In this document: in pieces, positions 34,248-42,985 of the stretch | Layout: every line of letters starts with the position of its first letter | Numbering within the stretch: position 1 is the stretch's first letter | Notes under the pieces: model-generated | Seen by the model: the letters and a program-made list of their open reading frames with translations, nothing else | Told to the model about the DNA's origin: nothing | The model's database searches: none | Made by a program: the position numbers and the translations under genes | NCBI RefSeq assembly: GCF_001544755.2 | Contig: NZ_FCOF02000031.1 | Coordinates: 1-64,000, forward strand | Direction of reading: 5' to 3' | DNA length: 64,000 bases | Origin: Caballeronia catudaia | GTDB lineage: Bacteria > Pseudomonadota > Gammaproteobacteria > Burkholderiales > Burkholderiaceae

Positions 34248-34303
34248 CGAATTTCCCTCATAGCTTGTCTTGACATTCTGCATTTTGCACGTCATTCTCC
34301 TGC

Positions 34304-34447
34304 ATGACAAGCATCATCCAGATAGTCGACAGCTGCCCCCACGAGCTGGATGAACCTATTGATCTGGAGCACTACGAGGTGCCCTTTGCCGGCATCCACA
34401 GCCCACAGGATGTCCCGTTACATCCATCGACAAGGAGACTGCAATGA
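34304..34447 (+). CDS. Possible small protein translationally coupled to the SDR gene
   Basis: A 47-residue frame, MTSIIQIVDSCPHELDEPID followed by LEHYEVPFAGIHSPQDVP, ends in TGA overlapping the ATG of the SDR gene (ATGA). It is acidic and protein-like and fills the tetR-SDR interval, but has only a weak ribosome site (CTCCTGC) and no family I recognise. It could be an upstream regulatory peptide or a chance frame. Confidence 0.3.
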   Translation: MTSIIQIVDSCPHELDEPIDLEHYEVPFAGIHSPQDVPLHPSTRRLQ

Positions 34448-35226
34448 CTGCTGTGGCGGATCTTTTCAACCTGAAGGGCCAAACGGCCCTCATCACCGGC
34501 GGATCCAGCGGCCTGGGCCTGCAGATCGCCGAGGCGCTAGGCACGCAAGGTGCCCGCGTGGTGATCTCGGCGCGCAAGGCAGACGTGCTTGAGTCGGCAC
34601 AGGCGCATCTGGCCGGCCTGGATGTGGATGCAAGCTGGATCGCGGCGGACAACGCCAGAGAAGACCATGTCGAGCGCCTTGCCAACGACGCGATGGAACG
34701 CCTGGGCAAGATCGACATTCTCGTCAACAATGCCGGCGCCACGTGGGGCGCAGCCACGGCCGACCATCCGCTGTCCGCCTGGGACAAAGTCATGAACTTG
34801 AACGTACGGGCGATCTTCCTGCTCACGCAGCAGATCGGGAGGCTGTCGATGATCCCCAATCGCTATGGCCGCGTCATCAATGTCGCCTCAATCGCCGGCC
34901 TCAAAGGCAACGGTCCCACAAGCCAGCCGACGATCGCTTACAACACGAGCAAGGGCGCGGTCGTCAATTTCACCCGTGCGCTCGCCGGCGAGTGGGGGAA
35001 GTACGGTATCACCGTCAATGCACTCGCGCCGGGCTTCTTCCCGTCGAAGATGACCAGGGGAATGATCGAGAAGGTCGGAATCGAGAAACTGGCGGAGCGC
35101 GCGCCGCTGCAGCGCATCGGTGATGACGACGATCTCAAGGGCGCAGCCCTGCTGTTCGCCAGTGACGCGGGCAAGCACATCACCGGCCAGATTCTTGCCG
35201 TGGACGGCGGCGTGACTGCCGTCTGA
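34444..35226 (+). CDS. Short-chain dehydrogenase/reductase
   Basis: 260 residues. NAD(P) motif ALITGGSSGLGLQIAEALG, DILVNNAGATW, catalytic Ser in NVASIAGLKG and Tyr-x3-Lys in AYNTSKGAVVNFTRALAGEW are complete. The C-terminus ITGQILAVDGGVTAV is typical. An upstream AAGGAGAC supports the start. It is the first gene of a cassette SDR, crotonase, NMO-like flavoprotein, crotonase, presumably repressed by the divergent TetR. It oxidises an alcohol or 3-hydroxyacyl-CoA. Confidence 0.94.
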   Translation: MTAVADLFNLKGQTALITGGSSGLGLQIAEALGTQGARVVISARKADVLESAQAHLAGLDVDASWIAADNAREDHVERLANDAMERLGKIDILVNNAGATWGAATADHPLSAWDKVMNLNVRAIFLLTQQIGRLSMIPNRYGRVINVASIAGLKGNGPTSQPTIAYNTSKGAVVNFTRALAGEWGKYGITVNALAPGFFPSKMTRGMIEKVGIEKLAERAPLQRIGDDDDLKGAALLFASDAGKHITGQILAVDGGVTAV

Positions 35227-35286
35227 TTTCATCCGGCCATGCCCAACCATCCGAAGTGTCAATCCGCCCAAGCGAAGGAAACCCCT

Positions 35287-36075
35287 ATGAGCAACGCAGC
35301 AACCACGCCCGAAGTCCGCATGACGATCGAGGACCATGTCGCGATCATCTCGGTCGACAACGCGGCCAAGAAGAACGCGTTCACCCCGGAGATGATGCAG
35401 CAGCTCTCGCAGCGGTTGACCGATTTCGACGACGACGACAACCTGTGGGTGGCAGTTCTCGACCCCGCCGGCGAACACACCACTGCCGGCCTCGACATGC
35501 CCAAGTTCTTTGGCCCGAGCGCCACGGCAAAGCCGATACCCGACGACCAGATCGATCCGTTCGGTCTGGGCAAACGATGCGGCAAGCCGGTGATCTCGGT
35601 AGTTCATGGGATCACTTATACGATCGGCCTCGAGCAGATGCTGGCCTCGGACATCGTGATTGCAGCCGACACCGCTCGCTTCTGCCAGATGGAATCGAAG
35701 CGCGGCATCGCGCCGCTGGTTGGCGCGCACTACCGTTACCTTACGCGCACGGGCTGGGGCAATGCGATGTACCACCTGTTCCTGTGTGACGACTTCTCCG
35801 CCGAGGAGGCCTACCGCTGCGGCTTCGTCCAGGAAGTGCATCCATACGGGCGGCACCGCGAGCGTGCGATGGAGATCGCCCGGGCGATCTGCAAGGTCGC
35901 GCCGATCGGTCTGCGTGCGACCAAGGCGGCGGCTCTGACCTATATCGAGCACGGCGAGGAGGCAGCGATTGCCGTCATCCCGCAGATTCGAGAGGAGGTC
36001 TTTGCGTCCGAGGACTTCAGGGAAGGAATACAGTCCTTTGTCGAGCGTCGGGAGGCCCGCTTCGCGGGGCGGTGA
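35287..36075 (+). CDS. Enoyl-CoA hydratase/isomerase family protein
   Basis: 262 residues from ATG 35287, which follows AAGGAA. Crotonase fold: VAIISVDNAAKKNAFTPEMM, an altered oxyanion loop (GEHTTAGLDMPKFFG) and VVHGITYTIGLEQMLASDIV. The second-Glu position reads ESKRGIAPLVGAHYR, without a clear catalytic Glu, so standard hydratase activity is doubtful and an isomerase, lyase or hydrolase-type reaction is possible. It lies 60 bases after the SDR gene. Confidence 0.85.
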   Translation: MSNAATTPEVRMTIEDHVAIISVDNAAKKNAFTPEMMQQLSQRLTDFDDDDNLWVAVLDPAGEHTTAGLDMPKFFGPSATAKPIPDDQIDPFGLGKRCGKPVISVVHGITYTIGLEQMLASDIVIAADTARFCQMESKRGIAPLVGAHYRYLTRTGWGNAMYHLFLCDDFSAEEAYRCGFVQEVHPYGRHRERAMEIARAICKVAPIGLRATKAAALTYIEHGEEAAIAVIPQIREEVFASEDFREGIQSFVERREARFAGR

Positions 36076-36217
36076 TCCCGCTGGTTCACACGGGAAACGC
36101 CCACGGATTTCGGTCCTGCGGCAGCGCGTGGAAATGGGCGCGGCGTGATGGTAGAGCCGGCCCGGTTCTGACGGGTATCCCCGCGTACCCTATCCATCCA
36201 TTCAAGAGAGAGTCGCA

Positions 36218-37198
36218 ATGAAGACGCAAATCACGGAATTGTTCGGCATCGAGCATCCCATCATCCAAGGCGGGATGCACTACGTAGGATTCGCGGAACT
36301 GGCCGCAGCGGTGTCCAATGCGGGCGGCCTGGGCCTCATTACGGCGCTGACACAGCCAAGCCCTGAGGCGCTGGCGCACGAGATCCGGCACTGCCGGGAC
36401 ATGACCGATAAGCCGTTCGGCGTTAACCTGACGTTCCTTCCAGCACGCAATCCGCCGGATTACCCCGGCTACGTGCGCGCGATCATCGATGGTGGCGTAA
36501 AAATCGTCGAGACCGCTGGGAACAATCCGCAGAAGTGGCTGCCGCTGCTAAAGGAAGCCGGCATCAAGGTGATTCACAAATGCACATCAGTGCGGCACGC
36601 ACTGAAGGCCGAGAGCATTGGCTGCGATGCGGTCAGCGTGGACGGTTTTGAATGCGGAGGCCATCCCGGCGAGGACGATGTCCCCAACTTCATCCTGCTG
36701 CCCCGAGCTGCGGACGAGCTCAGCATACCGTTCGTCGCCTCGGGCGGCATGGCGGACGGTCGCTCGCTGGTGGCCGCACTCGCCATGGGCGCGGGCGGTA
36801 TCAACATGGGCACGCGCTTCGTGGCGACCCACGAAGCGCCGGTCCACCAGAACGTCAAGCAGGCCATCGTTGCGGCAACCGAACTGGACACACGGCTCGT
36901 GATGCGCCCGCTGCGCAATACCGAAAGGGTACTGAACAATGCTGGGGTCGAGCGTCTGCTGCAGAAGGAAAGGCAGCTCGGCGCCGACATCGCCTTCTCG
37001 GACATCGCAGACGAGGTTGGAGGCGTCTATCCGCGTGTAATGAAGGACGGCCACCTGGACGCCGGCGCCTGGTCGTGCGGCATGGTTGCCGGACTGATAC
37101 ATGACATCCCCAAGGTGGGCGAGTTGGTCAAACGAATCATGCACCAGGCCGAAGAAATTGTTGAGAGGCGGCTTCACGCGATGCTTTCACAAGCGTGA
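36218..37198 (+). CDS. Nitronate monooxygenase-like FMN protein
   Basis: 326 residues; AGAGAG lies before the ATG. TIM barrel: ELFGIEHPIIQGGMHYVGFA, GCDAVSVDGFECGGHPGEDD and phosphate-binding LAMGAGGINMGTRFVATHEA. It is the second such protein in the window, and again sits between acyl-CoA genes. Both share the ECGGHPG motif but differ elsewhere. It may oxidise nitronates, or act on an unsaturated CoA ester in the pathway run by its neighbours. Confidence 0.9.
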   Translation: MKTQITELFGIEHPIIQGGMHYVGFAELAAAVSNAGGLGLITALTQPSPEALAHEIRHCRDMTDKPFGVNLTFLPARNPPDYPGYVRAIIDGGVKIVETAGNNPQKWLPLLKEAGIKVIHKCTSVRHALKAESIGCDAVSVDGFECGGHPGEDDVPNFILLPRAADELSIPFVASGGMADGRSLVAALAMGAGGINMGTRFVATHEAPVHQNVKQAIVAATELDTRLVMRPLRNTERVLNNAGVERLLQKERQLGADIAFSDIADEVGGVYPRVMKDGHLDAGAWSCGMVAGLIHDIPKVGELVKRIMHQAEEIVERRLHAMLSQA

Positions 37199-37438
37199 AA
37201 TTGGAGCTACCAACCAGGAAATTACATTGCGCGCAATGATTGCGCGATCAGCGTAACGGAAGACCGCAAAGGCACGGTTCAACGCGCTGGCAGCGGGTCT
37301 GATCACCGAGTCGTGCCGTGAAATCGGGTGCCTGGCATGTGACCCTGTGGCGCTCGGCCCGAAGCGCAAGGTTCCGCCTTCATCGGTTGCTGCATCGACG
37401 GGGCGGCAGCCTCCGGCGCAGCTATGATGTCAAGTTTC

Positions 37439-37457
37439 AGTTGACAGCCCGTCAACT
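37439..37457 (+). promoter_or_regulatory. Perfect inverted repeat upstream of a crotonase gene
   Basis: AGTTGAC-AGCCC-GTCAACT, 7-base arms with a 5-base spacer, about 110 bases before ATG 37567. A MarR-type remnant lies just beyond the gene, and MarR proteins bind such palindromes, so this may be its former operator. The rest of 37199-37566 shows no gene. Confidence 0.5.
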
Positions 37458-37566
37458 TTTCGCAGGCGTCTTTCGGGCGCGAACAGATTTACACTTCGCA
37501 ACGAACTTTTATCGCGGCGTTCCAGAGGAGCTACCTCTCGACGCCGCATTTTTAGGAGGCAAGCTA

Positions 37567-38343
37567 ATGACCCCGGAAATCAAAGTTGAGCTATCAAGTA
37601 GTGGTGTAATGTCCGTCACGATTGCGCGACCGGATAAGAAAAACGCTCTCACTAACGATATGTATGGCGCATTAGCAGATGCTATTGCGAGAGCTAGTGG
37701 CGACGAAGTCCGTGTGTTGTTGATTCAGGCCGATGGAGACACATTCACGGCAGGCAACGACGTCTCGGAATTTGCAGCACAGTCGACAGGCAATGGGCCG
37801 AAGGAACGCAACGTCGTTCGCTTTCTGCGAGGCCTCGCGAACGCCAGCAAACCGATCATTGCTGCAGTCCAGGGCAAGGCCGTCGGAGTTGGGACGACCA
37901 TGTTGCTCCATTGCGACTATGTGCTTCTCTCCGAAGAGGCCCAATTGATAACCCCGTTCGTGAATCTGGCACTCGTTCCCGAAGCTGCTTCAAGCTACTT
38001 GCTTCCTTTGCGAATTGGGCATGTCAAGGCATTCGAAATGTTCGCGCTCGGGGAAGCCGTTCCTGCAAACAATGCCGTTGCATGGGGTATTGCAAACAAG
38101 GCGATCTCCAACGCGGAACTCCGTGCAGAGGCGCGCCGCGTCGCCGAGAAAATTGCCGCCAAGCCCATCGGGTCGCTGACCGCGATGAAGCGACTCATGC
38201 GAGACGCAGAGAAAATGGTAGCTCAGATGGATCGAGAAAGCGCAATCTTCGTCGAGCGACTTGCAAGCGCCGAAGCGAAAGAAGTCTTCGCGGCGTTTGC
38301 CCAGAAACGCCAGCCGGATCTCACGAGAGTCGTTCGACAATAA
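37567..38343 (+). CDS. Enoyl-CoA hydratase/isomerase (crotonase)
   Basis: 258 residues; the start at 37567 is set by AGGAGG seven bases upstream, so 83 upstream codons of the frame are rejected. SVTIARPDKKNALTNDMYGA, oxyanion TFTAGNDVSEFA and AAVQGKAVGVGTTMLLHCDY are canonical. FVNLALVPEAASSYLLP has Glu at the PaaG/PECI isomerase position, so a 3,2-enoyl-CoA isomerase is as likely as a hydratase. GC content is slightly lower than in its neighbours, hinting at a different origin. Confidence 0.93.
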   Translation: MTPEIKVELSSSGVMSVTIARPDKKNALTNDMYGALADAIARASGDEVRVLLIQADGDTFTAGNDVSEFAAQSTGNGPKERNVVRFLRGLANASKPIIAAVQGKAVGVGTTMLLHCDYVLLSEEAQLITPFVNLALVPEAASSYLLPLRIGHVKAFEMFALGEAVPANNAVAWGIANKAISNAELRAEARRVAEKIAAKPIGSLTAMKRLMRDAEKMVAQMDRESAIFVERLASAEAKEVFAAFAQKRQPDLTRVVRQ

Positions 38344-38350
38344 GAACCGT

Positions 38351-38384
38351 GCGCACCGGGGCGCCGTCGGTGTCCCCGGTGCGC
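38351..38384 (+). terminator. Strong stem-loop after the crotonase gene
   Basis: GCGCACCGGGG pairs perfectly with CCCCGGTGCGC across a 12-base loop, starting 8 bases after the stop codon. There is no T-run, so it is either a weak intrinsic terminator or an mRNA-stabilising hairpin. Confidence 0.55.
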
Positions 38385-38394
38385 GTTCCGGTCA

Positions 38395-38620
38395 ATGGCC
38401 GGAAACTTCTCCTGCAACGTTGTCAGCCATCTCACTACGATGTCGATCTCGGACGCTGTAAATCCGCCGAGCAGCCGGGCATTCAAGTGTGTGAGCACTG
38501 CCTTCGGACGCTCGAGTGCAGCAGGCCCGTCTTCCGTCAGCCACAGCCGGGACGCGCATCGATCGAACTCATCCGCACGGCGTTGGATGAGACCAGCCCG
38601 TTCGGCTCGATCAACCAACC
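38395..38620 (-). pseudogene. MarR-family regulator, C-terminal fragment
   Basis: The minus frame reads TSGLVDRAERAGLIQRRADE, CASRLWLTEDGPAALERPKA and GGFTASEIDIVVRWLTTLQE, ending near EKFPAIDR. This is the winged helix wing and dimerisation helix of a MarR protein. The N-terminal half, including helix 1 and most of the recognition helix, is missing and the upstream frame is unrelated. It converges on the crotonase gene, whose promoter holds a palindrome. Confidence 0.75.
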
Positions 38621-38799
38621 CACTCGTGTTGTGCTTCCGATGGGTTCGTTTCATGGCATAAGGGCGGGAAGCGCCCCTTTGGTTTGCCTGCTTCACCAAC
38701 ACCTCAGTCCGCTCAGACCTCTCGCCCACGTGCGTCGCTCACTTCGATCAAGAGGTATGGTTGACCGCGCCGCCGGTAGTCAACCGGTACTGGGCGCGT

Positions 38800-39303
38800 C
38801 GACGGCCCGCGGCTGGTCGCCTGACTGCTCGATACAACCGCCACCGACGCACGATACCGATCGACGAGGCTCGTTAAACGCCGCGCCAGCGCCGTGATCA
38901 ACGGTTGGCGCGAAGCGACAGATCATTTTGCGCAATCAGCGCCGACAGATAGCTGTCGATGCCGGTCCGGTACCGCAGTTCGGATAATCCGAGTCGACAC
39001 AGGTCGGCCAAGGTGTCATGCTCCCGGGCCTCGATCTCGTGATCGTGTGAGCCGCGCGCGGCAAGCGCGTCGGCCACCTGGCGGAACGCAGTCTGGATCG
39101 CCCTTTCGTACTGGCGAACTGGATACACTTCTGCACGTTGGCCAGATCTAAGATCCGGCTTGATTTCGCCGCCTTGAAGAATCGGCAACGAAATCTGCGG
39201 CCCGAAGCGCAGGCCGCGGAACCTTGAACAGCCCGCCCAGCGACGGACTGCGCGTGCCGAAACTTCCCGTCAGCGAAACGTTCAGAAAGAACGCCGCCCT
39301 TCG
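38800..39303 (-). pseudogene. NodT/OprM-like outer-membrane efflux protein, C-terminal fragment
   Basis: Minus frames give NVSLTGSFGTRSPSLGGLFK, then after shifts RQYERAIQTAFRQVADALAA with LGLSELRYRTGIDSYLSALI and AQNDLSL, and finally ARRLTSLVDRYRA. This is the second OEP repeat up to the usual end (NLVDLYRALGGGW). At the upstream side, near 39303, it joins directly to the first codons of a fadB-like gene, making an illegitimate fusion. Confidence 0.78.
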
Positions 39304-39451
39304 GGATTGGTATCGGCGGTCTCGATCGCTGCACGCAACCGAGTGCGGACCTGTGCGCCGAGCGCATTGACGGGCGCATTGTCTACCGTAACAACGAGAA
39401 CGCGGCCGTGCACTTCCTGCCTCACGGCATCCGCGCACGCTCTGGGATCAT
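39304..39451 (-). pseudogene. Truncated start of a second fadB-like gene
   Basis: From an ATG at 39451 that is out of frame by one base, the minus strand reads EVHGRVLVVTVDNAPVNALG, then AQVRTRLRAAIETADTNPEG. The intact operon gene at 32701 begins MIPVTPSDVIKRELHGRVLV and then VRIDNPPVNALSARVRNELQ, so this is a paralogous N-terminus of about 45 codons, cut where the OprM fragment begins. Confidence 0.8.
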
Positions 39452-39590
39452 CGCCCTTGTCTCCGGTGTAACCTGTCGAGGGCGATTGTGGAAGGGGTAT
39501 CGACTTGAAGATCTAACTGGCGATTGACGAATTCAACTGAGTCTTGACGCTGGCGCATCTTTTCAGGCCCAAGTTTGCGAGAGCGCGATG
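39310..39590. repeat. Diverged direct repeat, copy B (lysR end - promoter - fadB start)
   Basis: Counterpart of 32640-32880. In this copy the LysR gene is intact (39563-40504) while the fadB-like gene is cut. The shared parts include CTGAGTCTTGACGCTGG against CTGAGACTTGACGCTCG on the plus strand. Together the copies bracket about 6.7 kb of inserted or rearranged genes. Confidence 0.7.
39515..39549 (-). promoter_or_regulatory. Second pair of AACT-N5-TTGACG boxes
   Basis: AACTGGCGATTGACG (39515-39529) and AACTGAGTCTTGACG (39535-39549), period 20, lie between the LysR gene and the truncated fadB-like start. They match the boxes at 32768-32804. The pair is a good candidate for the binding site of the LysR protein encoded next to it. 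Confidence 0.6.
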
Positions 39591-40504
39591 ACTTCGGTCC
39601 GCAGAAAATCGATCAATGCCTGCGTCGCGGCCGACGGATAACGATTCGGCAGCGTCACGATATACAGCGTGTTTTGCGGCCCCAGCACGCGATATTGCGG
39701 GAGGATGCGCACGAATCCCTGGCTCGCGGGCGCGTACTGGATGTATGCAGGCAACAGTCCGATGCCGAGACCTTGAGACACCGCTTCGGTGAGAAACGGA
39801 TAGTCGGACGACTGCAGCACGGATTGAACCGTGATCTCGTGCACGTCGTTTTCGTTTTGCCGATGCGTGAGCGTCATCGTTACGCGCCGGTCCGGATGCG
39901 GCGATGCAACGAACGTCTGCCCTTGAAGATCGGCGGGCGATTGAACCGGACCGTGCGCCTTCACGTAATCCGGCGATGCGTAAAGACGCCAGTCGATTAG
40001 ACAGATATTGCGCGCGACGCAATCTAGGGGCGGCGTGCGCGTGATTCTCAGCGCGACATCGACTTCGGAAGCGATCAGATCCTCGATGCGATTGTTGAAC
40101 GTGACATCGAGCCTGATGCCCGGATGCACGCGCGCGAATTCGAGCAGCTTCGATCCGATAAACAATCGGCCGAAGCCCGTCGGCACGCTGATGCGCACGC
40201 GGCCGCTCAGGGTTTGCCCAAGACTGTCGATCGACGCGCGCGCCGCGCTCAAGTCGTCCAGCATGCGCTTGCCGCACTCATAGAGCGTGTTTCCGGCTTG
40301 CGTCAGCTCTATGCTGCGTGTGGAGCGCCGCAGCAACTGCGCGCCCGTTTCGCGCTCCAGCAGCTTGAGCCGCTGGCTGATGTTCGCGCGCGTCATGTCG
40401 AGCTTGCGCGCCGCGGCGCTCAGGCTGCGCGATTCGACGATCTCGACGAACAGGCGGATGAGATTCAGGTCCATAAGGCGTCGGCGCATATCTATCGTTG
40501 TCAT
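39563..40504 (-). CDS. LysR-family transcriptional regulator
   Basis: 313 residues; starts at 40504, 40489 and 40474 are all possible, and MDLNLIRLFVEIVESRSLSA at 40474 is the family's usual beginning. The HTH region reads AARKLDMTRANISQRLKLLE. The effector domain has the LTTR pattern SGRVRISVPTGFGRLFIGSK and VDVALRITRTPPLDCVA. Its 3' end abuts a decayed copy of the beta-oxidation operon's promoter, and a trace of the same gene end survives upstream of the real operon. It is therefore probably that operon's regulator, now 6.7 kb away. Confidence 0.93.
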   Translation of the reverse strand: MTTIDMRRRLMDLNLIRLFVEIVESRSLSAAARKLDMTRANISQRLKLLERETGAQLLRRSTRSIELTQAGNTLYECGKRMLDDLSAARASIDSLGQTLSGRVRISVPTGFGRLFIGSKLLEFARVHPGIRLDVTFNNRIEDLIASEVDVALRITRTPPLDCVARNICLIDWRLYASPDYVKAHGPVQSPADLQGQTFVASPHPDRRVTMTLTHRQNENDVHEITVQSVLQSSDYPFLTEAVSQGLGIGLLPAYIQYAPASQGFVRILPQYRVLGPQNTLYIVTLPNRYPSAATQALIDFLRTEVIALSQTWA

Positions 40505-40904
40505 GTGGCGGACAACGCGTCATGCAACGCCCTGTTTTATCGACCGAAGACGTACCTGTCACCCGCAGTACAAAAGTTCCGCGCGGCCTGACGCCGAGGT
40601 GTTGACATTCGCCTACTGTCGCAAGGGGTTAGCTGGGCGCTGCGAACCGTTTAAGCACCTCTGAACTACCTGGTAAGAATTTAGGAAGTGAGATAACGCT
40701 CGGCAGGCTGGGACCTCCGCCGCCGCGCAGCAGGCATCGGATCACCAGCTTCTCCGCGTCATCTCCCGTGACTGTATCGCGTTCGCTCAAGTCTATCATC
40801 GCGCCCTCTTTCGGCAACACTTTATATGCCGCCTCAACCTCAACGCGAACGTACAGGTTTGTGTTATCATGTGCAGCATCGATTCTGCACCTCCGGAGTC
40901 CATC
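40505..40904. other. Intergenic region between a LysR and a MerR gene
   Basis: About 400 bases. A minus-strand frame 40629-40799 (MIDLSERDTVTGDDAEKLVI ..., 56 codons, AGAGG before its ATG) is the only candidate gene and may be a chance frame. The 60 bases before the MerR gene contain an AT-richer stretch, GTTTGTGTTATCATG, that may be its promoter. Confidence 0.35.
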
Positions 40905-41411
40905 ATGTCCTCCGCCAAGCCCACGTTGCTTACCATTCGCGACGCTGCCGAACGGCTGCAAGTCACCCCGCGCACGCTTAAGTATTACGAAGAGCGCGGG
41001 CTCGTCACCCCGAACCGCAGTGAAGGGCGCTACCGTCTCTATAGCGAGCACGATCTGGAAAAGTTCTCGCGCATCCTGCGACTGCGCTCGCTTGGCTTTT
41101 CGCTGCAAGGCATCGTCGAAATGCTCAAGCGGCCGATGGAAACACTCGGTGAAGGCGGCACCGGCTATTCCGCCTCGTCGCTGCGCGAGATTGAACAGGC
41201 GCTTTCGCAGCAGGTCGAGGCGATGGATGCACGCATTTCCGCCGTGCGCCGCGAGCTGAAAGAAGCGCAGGCGGTGCGCACCGAACTGGCCAGCGACCTC
41301 GACTATTTGCAGCGCCGGATCGCGGGCGAAAGCAAGGAAACGCTGCTGCGGGAACGGCTGGCCGCGCGCCGCACACGCAAAGCGAAAAGCGCGGGGGACG
41401 ATGAAACATGA
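40905..41411 (+). CDS. MerR-family transcriptional regulator
   Basis: 168 residues; the start at 40905 follows GGAG. Winged HTH: LTIRDAAERLQVTPRTLKYY followed by EERGLVTPNRSEGRYRLYSE. A long coiled-coil helix (about 80-135) contains ALSQQVEAMDARISAVRREL. There is no Cys metal site in the C-terminal part, so it is a drug- or redox-sensing type rather than a metal one. The last bases overlap the MFS start (ATGA), so regulator and pump form one unit. Confidence 0.93.
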   Translation: MSSAKPTLLTIRDAAERLQVTPRTLKYYEERGLVTPNRSEGRYRLYSEHDLEKFSRILRLRSLGFSLQGIVEMLKRPMETLGEGGTGYSASSLREIEQALSQQVEAMDARISAVRRELKEAQAVRTELASDLDYLQRRIAGESKETLLRERLAARRTRKAKSAGDDET

Positions 41412-42964
41412 CTGCGACGCCGCTCGGCTTTGCCAGGCAGATCACGGACCGGTTTCGCGCTGACTCTTTCGCGTGGGCCATTGCGCTCGCCACCGGCCTC
41501 GACTATTTCGACAACTCGATCTTTTCGTTTTTCACAAGCTATATCGCGGGCGGCGTCAACGCTTCGCCGGATGAGCTCGTGTGGGCGTCGAGCGCGTATG
41601 CGGTGGCGTCCGTGCTCGGCATTCTCCAGCAGCAATGGTGGATCGAGCGGATCGGCAACCGGCGCTATATCGCCGGATGTCTCTTTCTTTTCGCGGCGGG
41701 CGCGGTGGCGGCCACCTTCTCCGAATCGGCGATTGGACTCGCGATGGCGCGCGGCTTCCAGGGCTACTTCATCGGCCCGCTGATGAGCGCGGCACGCATC
41801 CTGATCCAGACGCGCTTCATGCAGGAGCAGCGTCCGAAAGCGACGCGGCGCTTCCTGAACATGATCCTGCTCGGGACCGCGCTCGCGCCCCTGTGCGGCG
41901 GCTATCTCGTCGCGTGGGTCGGATGGCGCGCGTTGTTCGCGTGCACTGCCTTCGGAGGCCTAGTGCTCGGCCTGCTGGCGTTTCTCGCGGTGCCTTGCAC
42001 GGGGCGCGTGCAACCGGAACAGCGCGGTGACACGCATTTCTGGCCGTACATCATCTTCGCGTTCGCGCAGGGCGCGCTGCAGATCGTCATGCAGCAGGTG
42101 CGCTTCGAACTCTTCGGTGGTTCGCCCGAACTTATCGTCCTGACGGTCGCCGGGCTGCTCTCGCTCGGGTGGTTCGCCTGGCATCAGTGGCATCATCCGC
42201 GGCCGCTGCTGCGCCTGCACGCGCTGCGGGAGAAGACGTTTCAGATCGGCATCGTGCTGTACATCGCGTTCTACTACATCAACAACGCGATGAGCTTTCT
42301 CGTCTCGCGCCTGCTCGAAGGCGGGCTGCGCTATCCGGTGGAAAACGCGGGGCGGCTCGTCGGCTTCACTTCGATGGTTTCGCTCGCGATGGCCGTCATC
42401 TATTTCCGCTACTCGTCGCGCGTCAAGCACAAGAAGTGGATGATCATGACGGGCTTCCTGCTGGCCGCGTTCATCGGCACATGGATGGTCAATATGCCGC
42501 CCGATGTCAGCGTGCGATGGCTCATCTGTCCAATGGTACTGCGCGGCATGCTGCTGCTTTTCATCGCGCTGCCGGTGGCAAATCTCACGTTTCGCGTCTT
42601 CGCCATCGAAGAGTACAGCCACGGCTACCGCATCAAGAACATCGTCAAGCAACTGACGTATTCGTTCTCGACCGCGACCATCATCATCCTCGAACAGCAT
42701 CGCGCCGCGCTGCATCAGACGCGGCTCGTCGAATCGGTCAACGCCTACAACCCGATCTTCCAGAACGTCTATGAAAGCCTGCTCAGCGGCTTTCAGCACA
42801 TGGGCAACAGCGTCTCGGACGCGAAGGCGCTAGCGCTCGTCGAGATCAACGGCCTCGTCACGCAGCAGGCGAACTTCCTCAGTTCGCTGGATGGCTTCTA
42901 CTACATCATCGGCATTGCGCTCGTCGCGAGCGTGATCGCGGCATGGCAAAAGCGAATCGATTGA
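41408..42964 (+). CDS. MFS transporter, 14-helix (DHA2-like) drug exporter
   Basis: 518 residues, start overlapping the MerR stop. About 14 membrane helices; the N-terminal signature is LDYFDNSIFSFFTSYIAGGV with WASSAYAVASVLGILQQQWW, and motif C-like LGTALAPLCGGYLVAWVGWR follows. It ends with a last helix (YIIGIALVASVIAAWQ) after a periplasmic segment, as in EmrB/FarB-type pumps. No HlyD or outer-membrane partner gene is present here. Probably exports a toxic compound sensed by the MerR protein. Confidence 0.92.
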   Translation: MTATPLGFARQITDRFRADSFAWAIALATGLDYFDNSIFSFFTSYIAGGVNASPDELVWASSAYAVASVLGILQQQWWIERIGNRRYIAGCLFLFAAGAVAATFSESAIGLAMARGFQGYFIGPLMSAARILIQTRFMQEQRPKATRRFLNMILLGTALAPLCGGYLVAWVGWRALFACTAFGGLVLGLLAFLAVPCTGRVQPEQRGDTHFWPYIIFAFAQGALQIVMQQVRFELFGGSPELIVLTVAGLLSLGWFAWHQWHHPRPLLRLHALREKTFQIGIVLYIAFYYINNAMSFLVSRLLEGGLRYPVENAGRLVGFTSMVSLAMAVIYFRYSSRVKHKKWMIMTGFLLAAFIGTWMVNMPPDVSVRWLICPMVLRGMLLLFIALPVANLTFRVFAIEEYSHGYRIKNIVKQLTYSFSTATIIILEQHRAALHQTRLVESVNAYNPIFQNVYESLLSGFQHMGNSVSDAKALALVEINGLVTQQANFLSSLDGFYYIIGIALVASVIAAWQKRID

Positions 42965-42985
42965 CCGTTTAAGTGCAGGAATAAG

